From: Candidatus Sodaliphilus limicaballi
GTDB lineage: Bacteria > Bacteroidota > Bacteroidia > Bacteroidales > Muribaculaceae
Length of the DNA stretch: 19,114 nucleotides
Reading direction: 5' to 3'
Assembly (NCBI GenBank): GCA_018065815.1
Contig: JAGHSP010000381.1
Location: 1-19,114, forward strand
Shown here: positions 1-7,805 of the stretch, piece by piece
How positions within the stretch are numbered: the stretch's first letter is position 1
How the letters are laid out: each line of letters begins with the position of its first letter
Notes under the pieces: generated by a model
Told to the model about the DNA's origin: nothing
Databases searched by the model: none
What the model saw: the letters and a program-made list of their open reading frames with translations, nothing else
Position numbers and translations under genes: made by a program

Positions 1-61
1 ACTCTTTATGTATAGGGTTTAAAATACGCGATTCTTTAATAAATTTAAATATGCGTCATCT

Positions 62-95
62 GCGAAATCTGCGAGATATATTGCTGAATAGTTAC
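62..95. repeat. Intergenic repeat modules, copy 1
   Basis: GCGAAATCTGCGAG (62-75) and TATTGCTGAATAGTTAC (79-95) both recur in the intergenic region at 9881-9950. The 17-base module is identical in the two places; the other differs by an inserted CG. The order of the two modules is reversed in the second copy. This is seen directly; membership in a genome-wide intergenic repeat family is inferred. Confidence 0.6.
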
Positions 96-166
96 GGTAA
101 ACGACGGCAATAATTAAAAATAGTTATTTTTAAAGGGCGGTGGGGGCGGGATTGCGGGATTTTTTG

Positions 167-174
167 TATATTTG
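167..174 (+). promoter_or_regulatory. Bacteroidetes-type -7 promoter box for the TPR gene
   Basis: TATATTTG matches the Bacteroidetes sigma-ABfr -7 consensus TAnnTTTG exactly and lies 26 bases before the ATG. It sits in A+T-rich DNA. The -33 TTTG element is not evident at the usual 19-21 base distance. A start near 180 would give a leader of about 20 bases with no Shine-Dalgarno sequence, which is normal in this phylum. Confidence 0.5.
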
Positions 175-200
175 TAAATTAAAATAAAAATCCTGTTTTC

Positions 201-3200
201 ATGATGAAAATAAAAAACATAATATTGGGAATCAGTGTTGCTCTGCCGGTGGCAATGGCGGCACAACCTGCTGTGATGAACAGCGGCGCACAGAGCTATC
301 TGGAGCGTGGCAAGAACATGTTCAACAGCCGCAACTATGTGGGTGCTATCGACCAACTCAACCAAGCCTCTCGCTTGGGGCTCGCAGGCACTGCACAGGA
401 GGAGGCAGAGTTTTACATCGCCCTGAGCAAGTTTGAACGCGCTGAACGCGGCGACCTGGATGCGCTCATCGACTTCATCGAGGAGCACCCCACGAGCGAA
501 CTCGCACAGTGGGCACAAATCAAGGTGGGTGACTACCACTTCTACCGCGGCGACTGGAACAACGCGCTGCTCAGCTACTCACTCGTTCGCGACGGCGCGC
601 TCGACGGCGACCGCCAGGAAGACCTCGTGTACCGCCGTGCCTATGCCAACCTGCGCCTGGGCAACTATGAACTTGCCGAGCGCCAGTACAAGTCGCTCAC
701 CAGCTCTAGCCGCTACGGCAAGGCAACCATTTTCTATGACGCCTATATCGACTATGCCAACGGCAACTATGACAGCGCGATGGATAAGTTCATCAACATT
801 GCCAGCGACAGCAAGCTCATAGGCGACCTCCCCTATCAGGCTAGTTACTACATCACCCAGATACGATTCCACAACAAGGAGTACAACCGCGTGATCTCTG
901 GCGGGCAGCAGCTTTTGAGTGAGGACGAGAACGACTACTTCACTGCCGAGCTCAACCGCATCGTGGGCGAGAGTTACTTCCACACCGGCAACAACTCGTC
1001 GGCACGCAAGTACCTCACTGCCTATCTTGCCGACCCCCAAGGCGAGCCTTACCGCACAGCGGGCTACGCAATGGGTGTGCTCGACTTCCAGGCTATGGAC
1101 TACGCGCAGGCCATCCAGCACATGAGCATCGCCACCGACGAGGACGACGCGCTGGCACAGAGCGCCCACCTCTACATAGGCCAGAGCCGTCTCAAACTCA
1201 ACGACGTGAACGGCGCAGCGCGCGCATTTGAACTCGCGGCAAAAATGAACCATGATGCCAACGTGCGCGAGACCGCGTTCTACAACTACGCGTTGAGCCA
1301 GAGCCAGGGCGCACGCACTCCATTCGACAAGTCAATCGACATGTTCGAGCAATTCCTCAACGACTATCCCAAGTCAAAGTTTAAAGACGACGTGGAAGGA
1401 CACCTCGTGGATTCTTACATGAGCACCACCGACTACAGCCGCGCGCTCACCAGCATCAACCACATCAAGAACCCCGGCAACAAAGTGCAGACAGCCAAGC
1501 AATATGTGCTCTACAACCTGGGCGTTCAGGCGTTGAAGAACGACAAGAACCAGGAAGCGCTCACTTATCTCAAAGAGGCCGTTGACCTGGGCAGCAAGGA
1601 CAAGAACATCTACAACGAGAGCCGCCTGTGGCTTGCCGAGGCACAGTTCCGCACCGGCGACTACAAGAACGCTAGCGCCAACCAGCAAGCCTATGCCAAG
1701 CAAGCAGGCACCAAGGGCGAGAACTACGGCATAGCTCAGTACAACCTGGGATACTCGCTCTACCAGCAGCGCAAGTATGCCGACGCGCTCAAAGCGTTCC
1801 AGAATGCCGCCACAAGCAAGCAGCTCGACGACCAGATGCTGGGCGACGTGTTCAACCGCATGGGCGACACCTACTACTACACCCAGGACTACACAGCAGC
1901 CCAAGAGAGCTATGCCCGCGCAATGGAAGTGGATAAGACCGCTCCACGCGACTACTCAATGTACCAGATGGGCATCATGATGGCGCTCAACAAGCAGTTT
2001 GACCAGGCTGTGAATCAGCTTGACGCCATGATCAATGAATGTCCGTCGTCAACCCTCATCCCGCAAGCGATGATCGAGAAGGGCAATGCCTATGCCGCCC
2101 TTGACAACGGCAAGGAAGCCGTGGCAACCTACAAGCAAGTGGTCAAGGCCTATCCCAAGAGCGCCGAGGCACGCAAGGCATTGCTGCAGATTGCCATCGT
2201 GGACAAGAACATGGGCAACATGAACGATGCTATCGAGGCCTACAAGCAAGTGGTCAAGGACTATCCCACCAGCGACGAGGCACAGGCCGCTGCCGAGGAC
2301 ATGAAGCTCATCTATGCCGACCGCGGCGAGCTTGAGCAGTTCAACAAGTTCCTCGACGGCATCAACGGCGCGCCACGCATAGACGTGAGCGAGATGGACC
2401 GCCTCACCTTTGAGGCCGCCGAGAAACTCGCCATCGACGACAACCCCAGCATCACTCGCATGCAGGACTACATCAAGAACAACCCCACCGGCGCTTATGT
2501 GCCCAAGGCTAAATACTACATCGCCCGCTTCAACTACTTCAAGGGCAACTACAAAGAAGCCCTCGCAGGTCTCGACGAGGCCCTCGCAGCAGGCACCGAC
2601 GCATCGTTTGCCGAGGACGCTCTCTCAATGCGCAGCGACATCCTCATGCGCCAGAAGCAGTATGACAAGGCACTCAAAGCCTACACCGAGCTGGTCGAGA
2701 AATCGTCGAGCGAGGACAACCGCGTGATGGCGCTTCTGGGCGTGATGCGCGCTTCAAAGGCACTGGGCAAGTGGCAAGACGTGAAGAGCGGCGCCGACGC
2801 TCTGCTCGAGAAGGGCGGTCTCAATCCCGCCGAAGAGCGTGAGGTGACGCTCAACCGCGCACTCGCCAACGCCAACCTGGGCAACGCTGCCGACGCGCAG
2901 AAGGACTTCGCCGCACTCGCCAAGGACACACAGAGCGAACAAGGCGCGCAGTCGTCCTACGAACTTGCCAACCTGCAATTCAAGGCAGGCAACCTCAAGG
3001 ACGCCGAGAAGACCATCAACCAGTTTATCGACGCCGGCACGCCCCACAGCTACTGGCTGGCAAAGAGCTTCATCCTGCTCAGCGACATCTATGCTAAACA
3101 AGGCAAGAACGCCGATGCTCGCGACTACCTGCAGAGCCTCAAAAGCAACTACCCCGGCAAGGAGAAAGAAATCACCGAGGCCATTGACACTCGCCTCAAG

Positions 3201-3236
3201 GCTCTCAAGAATGCCAGCAACTCCAAGAAAAAATAA
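201..3236 (+). CDS. Periplasmic tetratricopeptide-repeat protein (1011 aa)
   Basis: A large exported TPR protein, probably a periplasmic or outer-membrane-associated scaffold; the partner and exact role are unknown. Residues 1-21 form a signal peptide (basic MMKIKN start, hydrophobic core, AMAA end) with cleavage likely before Q22. Nearly all of the rest is helical repeat. Typical units start with a G-x-Y-x-x-A-type helix: residues 31-66 contain YLERGKNMFNSRNYVGAIDQ, and similar units recur to the C-terminus, which ends in a lysine tail. Two neighbouring units near residues 640-690 are almost identical. Two ATGs are adjacent (201 and 204) and either could start translation. The next gene, 39 bp downstream, encodes an outer membrane barrel; the close spacing suggests cotranscription and a joint envelope function (inference). 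Such very long TPR proteins are common in Bacteroidales, but I know of no assigned function. Confidence 0.88.
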   Translation: MMKIKNIILGISVALPVAMAAQPAVMNSGAQSYLERGKNMFNSRNYVGAIDQLNQASRLGLAGTAQEEAEFYIALSKFERAERGDLDALIDFIEEHPTSELAQWAQIKVGDYHFYRGDWNNALLSYSLVRDGALDGDRQEDLVYRRAYANLRLGNYELAERQYKSLTSSSRYGKATIFYDAYIDYANGNYDSAMDKFINIASDSKLIGDLPYQASYYITQIRFHNKEYNRVISGGQQLLSEDENDYFTAELNRIVGESYFHTGNNSSARKYLTAYLADPQGEPYRTAGYAMGVLDFQAMDYAQAIQHMSIATDEDDALAQSAHLYIGQSRLKLNDVNGAARAFELAAKMNHDANVRETAFYNYALSQSQGARTPFDKSIDMFEQFLNDYPKSKFKDDVEGHLVDSYMSTTDYSRALTSINHIKNPGNKVQTAKQYVLYNLGVQALKNDKNQEALTYLKEAVDLGSKDKNIYNESRLWLAEAQFRTGDYKNASANQQAYAKQAGTKGENYGIAQYNLGYSLYQQRKYADALKAFQNAATSKQLDDQMLGDVFNRMGDTYYYTQDYTAAQESYARAMEVDKTAPRDYSMYQMGIMMALNKQFDQAVNQLDAMINECPSSTLIPQAMIEKGNAYAALDNGKEAVATYKQVVKAYPKSAEARKALLQIAIVDKNMGNMNDAIEAYKQVVKDYPTSDEAQAAAEDMKLIYADRGELEQFNKFLDGINGAPRIDVSEMDRLTFEAAEKLAIDDNPSITRMQDYIKNNPTGAYVPKAKYYIARFNYFKGNYKEALAGLDEALAAGTDASFAEDALSMRSDILMRQKQYDKALKAYTELVEKSSSEDNRVMALLGVMRASKALGKWQDVKSGADALLEKGGLNPAEEREVTLNRALANANLGNAADAQKDFAALAKDTQSEQGAQSSYELANLQFKAGNLKDAEKTINQFIDAGTPHSYWLAKSFILLSDIYAKQGKNADARDYLQSLKSNYPGKEKEITEAIDTRLKALKNASNSKKK
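2128..2268 (+). repeat. Near-identical tandem TPR unit inside the TPR gene
   Basis: A 21-base stretch at 2128-2148 recurs exactly at 2239-2259; each copy is followed by one differing base and then CTATCCCA. The spacing is 111 bp, or 37 codons. At protein level both copies read YKQVVK-x-YP-x-S-x-EA. Most other TPR units in this gene have diverged at DNA level, so this pair looks like a recent unit duplication or a gene-converted pair. Confidence 0.7.
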
Positions 3237-3275
3237 TCACCGAAGTTTCACAACACAACAATATAGACTACTGTC

Positions 3276-5075
3276 ATGAACAAGAAGATATTATTGAGTG
3301 TACTCATTGCTTGCGCCACAGCTGCGGGTGCCAACGCACAGCAGACGACATCAGCTCAACCGGCTGGCAAGGAACTCAACAAGGAGATCACCCTTGAAAA
3401 AGACTTCGTCCCTGTAGAGAAGAAGGTGACCAAGAAAGCCACCCTGCCCAAGGTGAAGAAAATCACCCCTCCGGCCAAGACCAACCTCGACTACAGCGAC
3501 ACACCGGTGGACATCACCATGCCCAACACCATCCCCACCATGATGCCTTACGGCTACCGCACCGCACACAATTTCAGCGACAAGCGCGGCTACCTTGAGG
3601 TGGGCGGTGGCATGCAGGCCAACTTTGACGGCAGCGCCGGTTACCGATTCCTCGACTCCGATAACTCGCAGGCAGGAATATGGGTGCAGCACAACAGCAC
3701 ATGGGCTGGCAAGAACAATTCCACACTCATCCCCGACGACAAGATGCGCACTAAACAGCTGTTCAACGACAACCGTGCGGGACTCTACTTCAACCAGCAT
3801 CTCAAGGCAGGCACTCTCAAGCTCGACGCAGGAGTGCACTTCGACAGCTTCAACTACTACGGCGCTCACAAGATGGATGACCTCACCAATTACTATGACG
3901 CCGACAAGAAGCAGGCACTGCTCGAGTTCGGTGTAAACGGTGCTTGGGACGGCAAGCTTAAAATCAGCGACAACGACCTGTATTACCGCGCCAACGCCAG
4001 CTTCAACCATGCCGGCTATGACATGGTGCCCGAGTTCTATGCCCCCGACGCCAAGGGTGCCAAGGAGAATGTGGTGCAATTCGGCATAGGCGGCGACTAT
4101 GAATTTGAATTTGGTACCGTCACCCTCGACCTCAAAGGCGACTATGTGAACTTCAAGGGAGCCCAGAACTATGATGCTGGCCCGCTGCCTGTGGACCACA
4201 ACGAGTTTGTCTTCACTGTTGCTCCGCGCTACAAGTGGGAGAACGACGTGTTCCGCGCGCAGGCAGGATTTGACCTCGTCTTGGGCGACATATTCAATAA
4301 TGTGGTAGGTGCCACCGGCAACGAGGGCAAGTTCCACATCGCACCCGTGGTGAAGCTCGATGTTGATATCGTTGACGGCGCCGCAATCTTTGTAGATCTC
4401 AAAGGCGGCAACACCATCAACTCGCTTTCACACATGGCAAGCCTTGACCGTTACAGCACCCCTCTGGGCATGAGCACCAACACATGGCGTCCCATCGACG
4501 GCGAGGCCGGCTTCAAGTTCGGTCCCTTCGCAGGTTTCAGCGCTAAACTTTTTGCAGGTTACGGCATGGCAAAGGGTCAGCTCGTGCGCGTGTCGGAGTT
4601 CACCACATTCCAGAGCGATCTCTATGCAGCCAACACCTACCAAGGCTACAAGATGCGCGGCGTGAAATTTGGCGGCGAGATCAACTACAAGTACCGCTCG
4701 CTCGTTGACGTTGCAGCATCACTCACCTACGCTCCCGGCAATGACGACCTCACCAGCGAGTGGCTGAACGGCTACAGCCTGGGGCTCGACGGCGCACGCA
4801 TGGTTGCCGATGCCAATGTCAAGGTAACCCCCATTCGCCAGCTTGCAGTGGAACTGGGCATGAACTATCGCGGACAGCGTCGCTTCATCGAAAACGACAA
4901 ATATGTTGACCTGAACAATGCCTTCAACCTGCATGCAGGAGCCACATGGCGTTTCGACAAGACTCTCGCCGTGTGGGTCAAGGCCAACAACCTGCTCAAC
5001 CGCAAGTATGACGTGATGCCAGGCCAGGGCGCACAGCTGCTCAATGTGATGGGTGGCGTTTCGCTGGTATTCTAA
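3276..5075 (+). CDS. Plug-less TonB-receptor-like outer membrane beta-barrel (599 aa)
   Basis: Probably an integral outer membrane barrel. Residues 1-21 are a signal peptide (MNKKILLSVL, ANA end) with cleavage likely before Q22. A lysine-, proline- and threonine-rich linker follows at about 33-100, where a TonB-dependent receptor would have its plug domain. From about residue 105 the sequence alternates in a beta-strand pattern with aromatic girdles and many Asp/Asn/Gly turns. The end resembles the TonB-dependent receptor C-terminus: VWVKANNLLNRKYDV followed by a terminal Val-Phe, as expected for BAM recognition. No carboxylate-binding plug motif is seen, so active TonB-driven transport is doubtful. 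It follows the TPR gene by 39 bp and precedes trmD by 29 bp. Function unknown; it could be a structural or docking barrel for the TPR protein. Confidence 0.82.
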   Translation: MNKKILLSVLIACATAAGANAQQTTSAQPAGKELNKEITLEKDFVPVEKKVTKKATLPKVKKITPPAKTNLDYSDTPVDITMPNTIPTMMPYGYRTAHNFSDKRGYLEVGGGMQANFDGSAGYRFLDSDNSQAGIWVQHNSTWAGKNNSTLIPDDKMRTKQLFNDNRAGLYFNQHLKAGTLKLDAGVHFDSFNYYGAHKMDDLTNYYDADKKQALLEFGVNGAWDGKLKISDNDLYYRANASFNHAGYDMVPEFYAPDAKGAKENVVQFGIGGDYEFEFGTVTLDLKGDYVNFKGAQNYDAGPLPVDHNEFVFTVAPRYKWENDVFRAQAGFDLVLGDIFNNVVGATGNEGKFHIAPVVKLDVDIVDGAAIFVDLKGGNTINSLSHMASLDRYSTPLGMSTNTWRPIDGEAGFKFGPFAGFSAKLFAGYGMAKGQLVRVSEFTTFQSDLYAANTYQGYKMRGVKFGGEINYKYRSLVDVAASLTYAPGNDDLTSEWLNGYSLGLDGARMVADANVKVTPIRQLAVELGMNYRGQRRFIENDKYVDLNNAFNLHAGATWRFDKTLAVWVKANNLLNRKYDVMPGQGAQLLNVMGGVSLVF

Positions 5076-5104
5076 CCGTACAACATGACAAAGGAAAATT
5101 AACT

Positions 5105-5779
5105 ATGCGCATTGACATTCTCACAGTGATGCCCGAGGCACTCGAGTCGCCTCTCAACTGTTCCATCTTGCAACGTGCCCAGGACAAAGGGTTGGTGGAG
5201 TTCCACATCCACAACCTGCGCGACTGGTCGCTGCGCAACCACCGCAAGGTGGATGACTACCCCTTCAGCGGCGAAGCCGGCATGGTGATGCAGATCGAGC
5301 CCGTGTACCGTTGCATCGAGCATCTCAAGAGCGAGCGTGACTATGACGACATCATCTTCACCTCGCCCGACGGCGACATCCTCGACCAACCCATGGCCAA
5401 CTCCCTGTCGCTCGCCCAGAACCTCATAATCCTGTGCGGACACTACAAGGGCGTGGACTATCGCATCAGGGAACACCTCATCACCCGCGAGATTTCCATA
5501 GGCAACTTTGTGCTCACAGGCGGAGAACTGCCGGCGGCCGTGATAGCCGACGCCGTGGTGCGGCTCATCCCTGGCGCAATAGGCGACGAGCAGAGCGCGC
5601 TCACCGACTCCTTCCAGGACAACCTGCTCGAGGCTCCCATCTACACCCGTCCGGCAGAGTTCAACGGATGGAAGGTGCCCGAAGTGCTGCTCAGCGGCAA
5701 CACTGCCAAGATCGACCAGTGGAAACTAGAAGAGGCAATCAAGCGCACCGAGAGACTGCGCCCAGAATTACTCAAATGA
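5105..5779 (+). CDS. trmD: tRNA (guanine-37-N1)-methyltransferase TrmD
   Basis: Cytoplasmic SPOUT-class enzyme that methylates N1 of G37 in tRNAs reading CNN and some other codons, using S-adenosylmethionine; this prevents +1 frameshifting. The 224-residue length is typical. The family signature is continuous: VDDYPFSGEAGMVMQ (49-63), the knot loop CGHYKGVDYRI (111-121), EISIGNFVLTGGEL (129-142), VVRLIPG (151-157), DSF with the likely catalytic Asp168, and YTRPAEFNGWKVPEVLLSGN (180-199). The CGHYKGVD form replaces the proteobacterial CGRYEGID form and is, as far as I recall, normal in Bacteroidetes. Unlike in many bacteria it is not beside rpsP, rimM or rplS but sits in a run of envelope genes. 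ATG 5105 gives the expected MRIDILTVMPE N-terminus. Confidence 0.97.
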   Translation: MRIDILTVMPEALESPLNCSILQRAQDKGLVEFHIHNLRDWSLRNHRKVDDYPFSGEAGMVMQIEPVYRCIEHLKSERDYDDIIFTSPDGDILDQPMANSLSLAQNLIILCGHYKGVDYRIREHLITREISIGNFVLTGGELPAAVIADAVVRLIPGAIGDEQSALTDSFQDNLLEAPIYTRPAEFNGWKVPEVLLSGNTAKIDQWKLEEAIKRTERLRPELLK

Positions 5780-5808
5780 TATAACAATTTTTACTCCTAT
5801 ATAATAAT

Positions 5809-6102
5809 ATGGAACGACCCAAATGGATTCCTCGCTGGGTGAGCGTGTCGCTCGTTGTGTTCATCATCTTTCTAGGGTGGATGCTTTTCTTCGGCGAGTA
5901 CAACTTGTTCGAGTCTTACTCGCTCAGCTCGCAGAAGAATGACCTGACAACCGAAATCCAGGCTATGCAAGACTCTGCCATCTTCTACGACAAGAAAGTC
6001 AACGAGCTGAACACCGACCGCGAGAACCTCGAGAAGATTGCGCGAGAGCAATATGGCATGCGTCGAGTCAATGAGGAAATTTACACTACCGACATACCCT
6101 AA
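5809..6102 (+). CDS. Septum formation initiator family protein (FtsB/DivIC-like)
   Basis: A small bitopic divisome protein, expected to act with FtsQ/DivIB- and FtsL-like partners in septal peptidoglycan synthesis. The 97 residues contain a short basic cytoplasmic N-terminus, one membrane segment at about 11-28, a coiled-coil-like heptad stretch at about 36-75, and the family ending REQYGMRRVNEEIY (79-92). Length and layout match FtsB/DivIC proteins. It begins 29 bp after trmD and ends 8 bp before the next gene, so cotranscription is likely. The leader (5780-5808) is very A+T-rich without a clear Shine-Dalgarno sequence. Confidence 0.9.
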   Translation: MERPKWIPRWVSVSLVVFIIFLGWMLFFGEYNLFESYSLSSQKNDLTTEIQAMQDSAIFYDKKVNELNTDRENLEKIAREQYGMRRVNEEIYTTDIP

Positions 6103-6110
6103 CTGAAAAT

Positions 6111-6503
6111 ATGGCTAACAAGAAAAGCGAACAGATAAAAGAATGGATAATAGTGGTGATGATGCTGGTGATGCTAGCGATGGTCACCCTGCCACTGTTT
6201 GACGTCAAGGAAGACTGGATGCGCTGGACCTATGCAGCGGCAGCCGGCATCACTCTCATCGTGAGGTTCACGCAGCGATATGATGGCAACAACCTGCGCA
6301 TCAAGCGACTCTACCGCATGAACATCATTGCTGCTGTGATGTTCTGCGTCTCGGCAGGACTCACGTTCTACCACACCGGTACCGACTCCATCGCCCTGCT
6401 CATGGCGGGAGCCGTGCTGCAAATCTATGCCACAACGGTCACCGGCAGACTCGAAGCACAAGAGCAAAACGGCAAGAAACAGAAAAAACAAAACAATATA
6501 TAG
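6111..6503 (+). CDS. Small four-helix membrane protein of unknown function
   Basis: I do not recognise a functional family. The 130-residue protein has four likely membrane segments: about 12-29, 37-53, 70-87 and 93-112. Between the second and third lies a basic, polar loop (RFTQRYDGNNLRIKRLYRMN), and the C-terminus is a charged tail rich in Lys and Gln. No catalytic motif is visible. It starts 8 bp after the DivIC/FtsB-like gene, which suggests translation from the same mRNA and perhaps a role at the inner membrane during division or envelope growth (inference). The ATG start is supported by the hydrophobic pattern and the tight spacing. Confidence 0.75.
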   Translation: MANKKSEQIKEWIIVVMMLVMLAMVTLPLFDVKEDWMRWTYAAAAGITLIVRFTQRYDGNNLRIKRLYRMNIIAAVMFCVSAGLTFYHTGTDSIALLMAGAVLQIYATTVTGRLEAQEQNGKKQKKQNNI

Positions 6504-6523
6504 ACAATATCACAAGGTTTTAT

Positions 6524-6531
6524 TAACTTTG
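6524..6531 (+). promoter_or_regulatory. Bacteroidetes-type -7 promoter box for the FadL-like gene
   Basis: TAACTTTG fits TAnnTTTG exactly and is followed by CA, a frequent context for this box. It lies 33 bases before the chosen ATG at 6565, in A+T-rich DNA just after the preceding stop codon. A clear TTTG at -33 is missing. It suggests that the FadL-like gene, lptC and the CNNM gene can be transcribed separately from trmD. Confidence 0.5.
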
Positions 6532-6564
6532 CAAGTTGAAATATACTATAAAGTAAAAAAACAG

Positions 6565-7803
6565 ATGAAATTTTACAAAATCATAGCACTCGCGGCAGCG
6601 GCATTGATGACAGTCAGTGCTGCAGCGCAGAATTCTACTACACCCTATTCAAAGATGGCTTATGGCATCCTCAGCGACAACGCGTCAGGCATACAGCGCT
6701 CAATGGGCGGCGTGGGATATGCGATGCAAGACGGACGCACCATCAACGTGATGAACCCCGCGTCTTATTCTCAGGTTGACTCTCTCACTTTCCTGTGGGA
6801 CTTCGGCCTGGACCTTACCAACGTGTGGTCAAAGGAAGGCGACAAGTCAGGACACAGCCTGGGCGGAGGTCTGGACTACCTCACTGCGCAGTTCAAGCTG
6901 GCCAAGCACCTGGGCGGATCGTTCGGACTCCTCCCCTACTCGTCGGTGGGATACAGCTTCGGCAACACTATCGATGGAGGCAACGAGTATCGCACAGGTA
7001 GCGGCGGACTGCTGCAACTCTACGGCGGCGTGGGATACGAGCCCATCAAGAACCTGAGCCTGGGAGTCAACGTGGCCTACCTCTTCGGTACTACCACCAA
7101 CACTAACACCATCACCGCCGAATCGACCACCCTGTTCCAGCGCATCATGCAGGTGCGTGACTATAACCTCAACGTGGGCGTGCAGTATGCCTTCAACCTC
7201 AACAAGAACCACAAGGTGATCGTGGGTGCGACCTATTCGCCCAAGAAGTCGCTGCATGGACACACATGGGGCACCTACTACGACACCCAGGACACCAAGC
7301 TCGACTCGGTGGGCTACACTAAGCTCACAGGAAAATATGAGCAGCCACACACCTTTGGCGCCGGCGTGAGCTACAGTTACACGAACAAGCTCCTTGTGGA
7401 GGCCGACTTCACCTACCAGCAATGGGCCAAGGTGAAATATGCCCCCATCGAGGGTATTGAAGCAAGCAACATGATGTTCAACAACCGCTGGAAAGCAGCT
7501 GCCGGATTGCAGTTCAGCCCCGGGTCAAGAACAAGCTACCTGGGTGCGGTCAAGTTCCGTGCCGGCGGTTTCTACAACCACGACTACATCAACGTGATGG
7601 GCAATAACGTGCGCGACTATGGCGCAACATTCGGACTCGGTTTCCCCGTGCCCGGCGCTAGCGGCAAGACCACTATCAACCTGGGATTTGAATGGAAACG
7701 TCGCTTGTCGGCTCCCGTTACGCTCATTCAGGAAGACTACTTCAACATCACCCTAGGCGTCAACTTCAACGAAGTTTGGTTCTGGAAAAACAAGATTCGC
7801 TAG
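6565..7803 (+). CDS. FadL/OmpP1-like outer membrane protein (412 aa)
   Basis: Probably an outer membrane beta-barrel. The frame is open upstream to 6427, but the start at ATG 6565 is preferred. It follows the promoter box and gives a clean signal peptide, MKFYKIIALAAAALMTVSAA, with cleavage near AQ (21/22). The 46 upstream codons are basic and overlap the previous gene. Residues 44-67 (QRSMGGVGYAMQDGRTINVMNPAS) resemble the Gly-rich, Asp-Gly, Asn-Pro-Ala signature near the N-terminus of FadL/OmpP1/PorV-type barrels. The remainder has alternating beta-strand periodicity with many aromatic residues. The ligand is unknown; hydrophobic-compound transport is known for FadL but not shown here. The lptC ATG begins 2 bp after the stop codon, so translational coupling is likely. 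Confidence 0.8.
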   Translation: MKFYKIIALAAAALMTVSAAAQNSTTPYSKMAYGILSDNASGIQRSMGGVGYAMQDGRTINVMNPASYSQVDSLTFLWDFGLDLTNVWSKEGDKSGHSLGGGLDYLTAQFKLAKHLGGSFGLLPYSSVGYSFGNTIDGGNEYRTGSGGLLQLYGGVGYEPIKNLSLGVNVAYLFGTTTNTNTITAESTTLFQRIMQVRDYNLNVGVQYAFNLNKNHKVIVGATYSPKKSLHGHTWGTYYDTQDTKLDSVGYTKLTGKYEQPHTFGAGVSYSYTNKLLVEADFTYQQWAKVKYAPIEGIEASNMMFNNRWKAAAGLQFSPGSRTSYLGAVKFRAGGFYNHDYINVMGNNVRDYGATFGLGFPVPGASGKTTINLGFEWKRRLSAPVTLIQEDYFNITLGVNFNEVWFWKNKIR

Positions 7804-7805
7804 TG

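Larger units (their letters stand above)
1..200. other. A+T-rich intergenic leader upstream of the TPR gene
   Basis: No credible gene is seen here; the minus-strand reading frame that enters from the TPR gene is a shadow with no family features. The stretch contains two short modules repeated at 9881-9950: GCGAAATCTGCGAG at 62-75 and TATTGCTGAATAGTTAC at 79-95. A G-rich tract lies at about 136-158, and a -7-like promoter box follows just before the TPR gene. The rest is low-complexity A+T-rich sequence. Confidence 0.6.

Noticed and set aside
62..95. Possible CRISPR or phage attachment site from the repeated modules
   Set aside because: Only two copies, about 9.8 kb apart, in swapped order, with no spacers, cas genes, integrase or tRNA nearby; the genes between are ordinary housekeeping and envelope genes.
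114..539. Minus-strand 141-codon frame at the left edge
   Set aside because: It overlaps the TPR gene and its A+T-rich leader; the C-terminal part is low-complexity translation of intergenic DNA.
3351..4337. 328-codon minus-strand open frame opposite the barrel gene
   Set aside because: It is a shadow of the barrel's codon bias; composition is dominated by Val, Leu, His and Glu, without any signal peptide or domain.
6427..6564. 46-residue N-terminal extension of the FadL-like protein
   Set aside because: It overlaps the previous gene and contains the promoter box; the internal ATG at 6565 gives a proper signal peptide.
7692..7805. 38-residue N-terminal extension of LptC
   Set aside because: It lies inside the FadL-like gene; the ATG at 7806 gives a lipoprotein signal with Cys at position 20.
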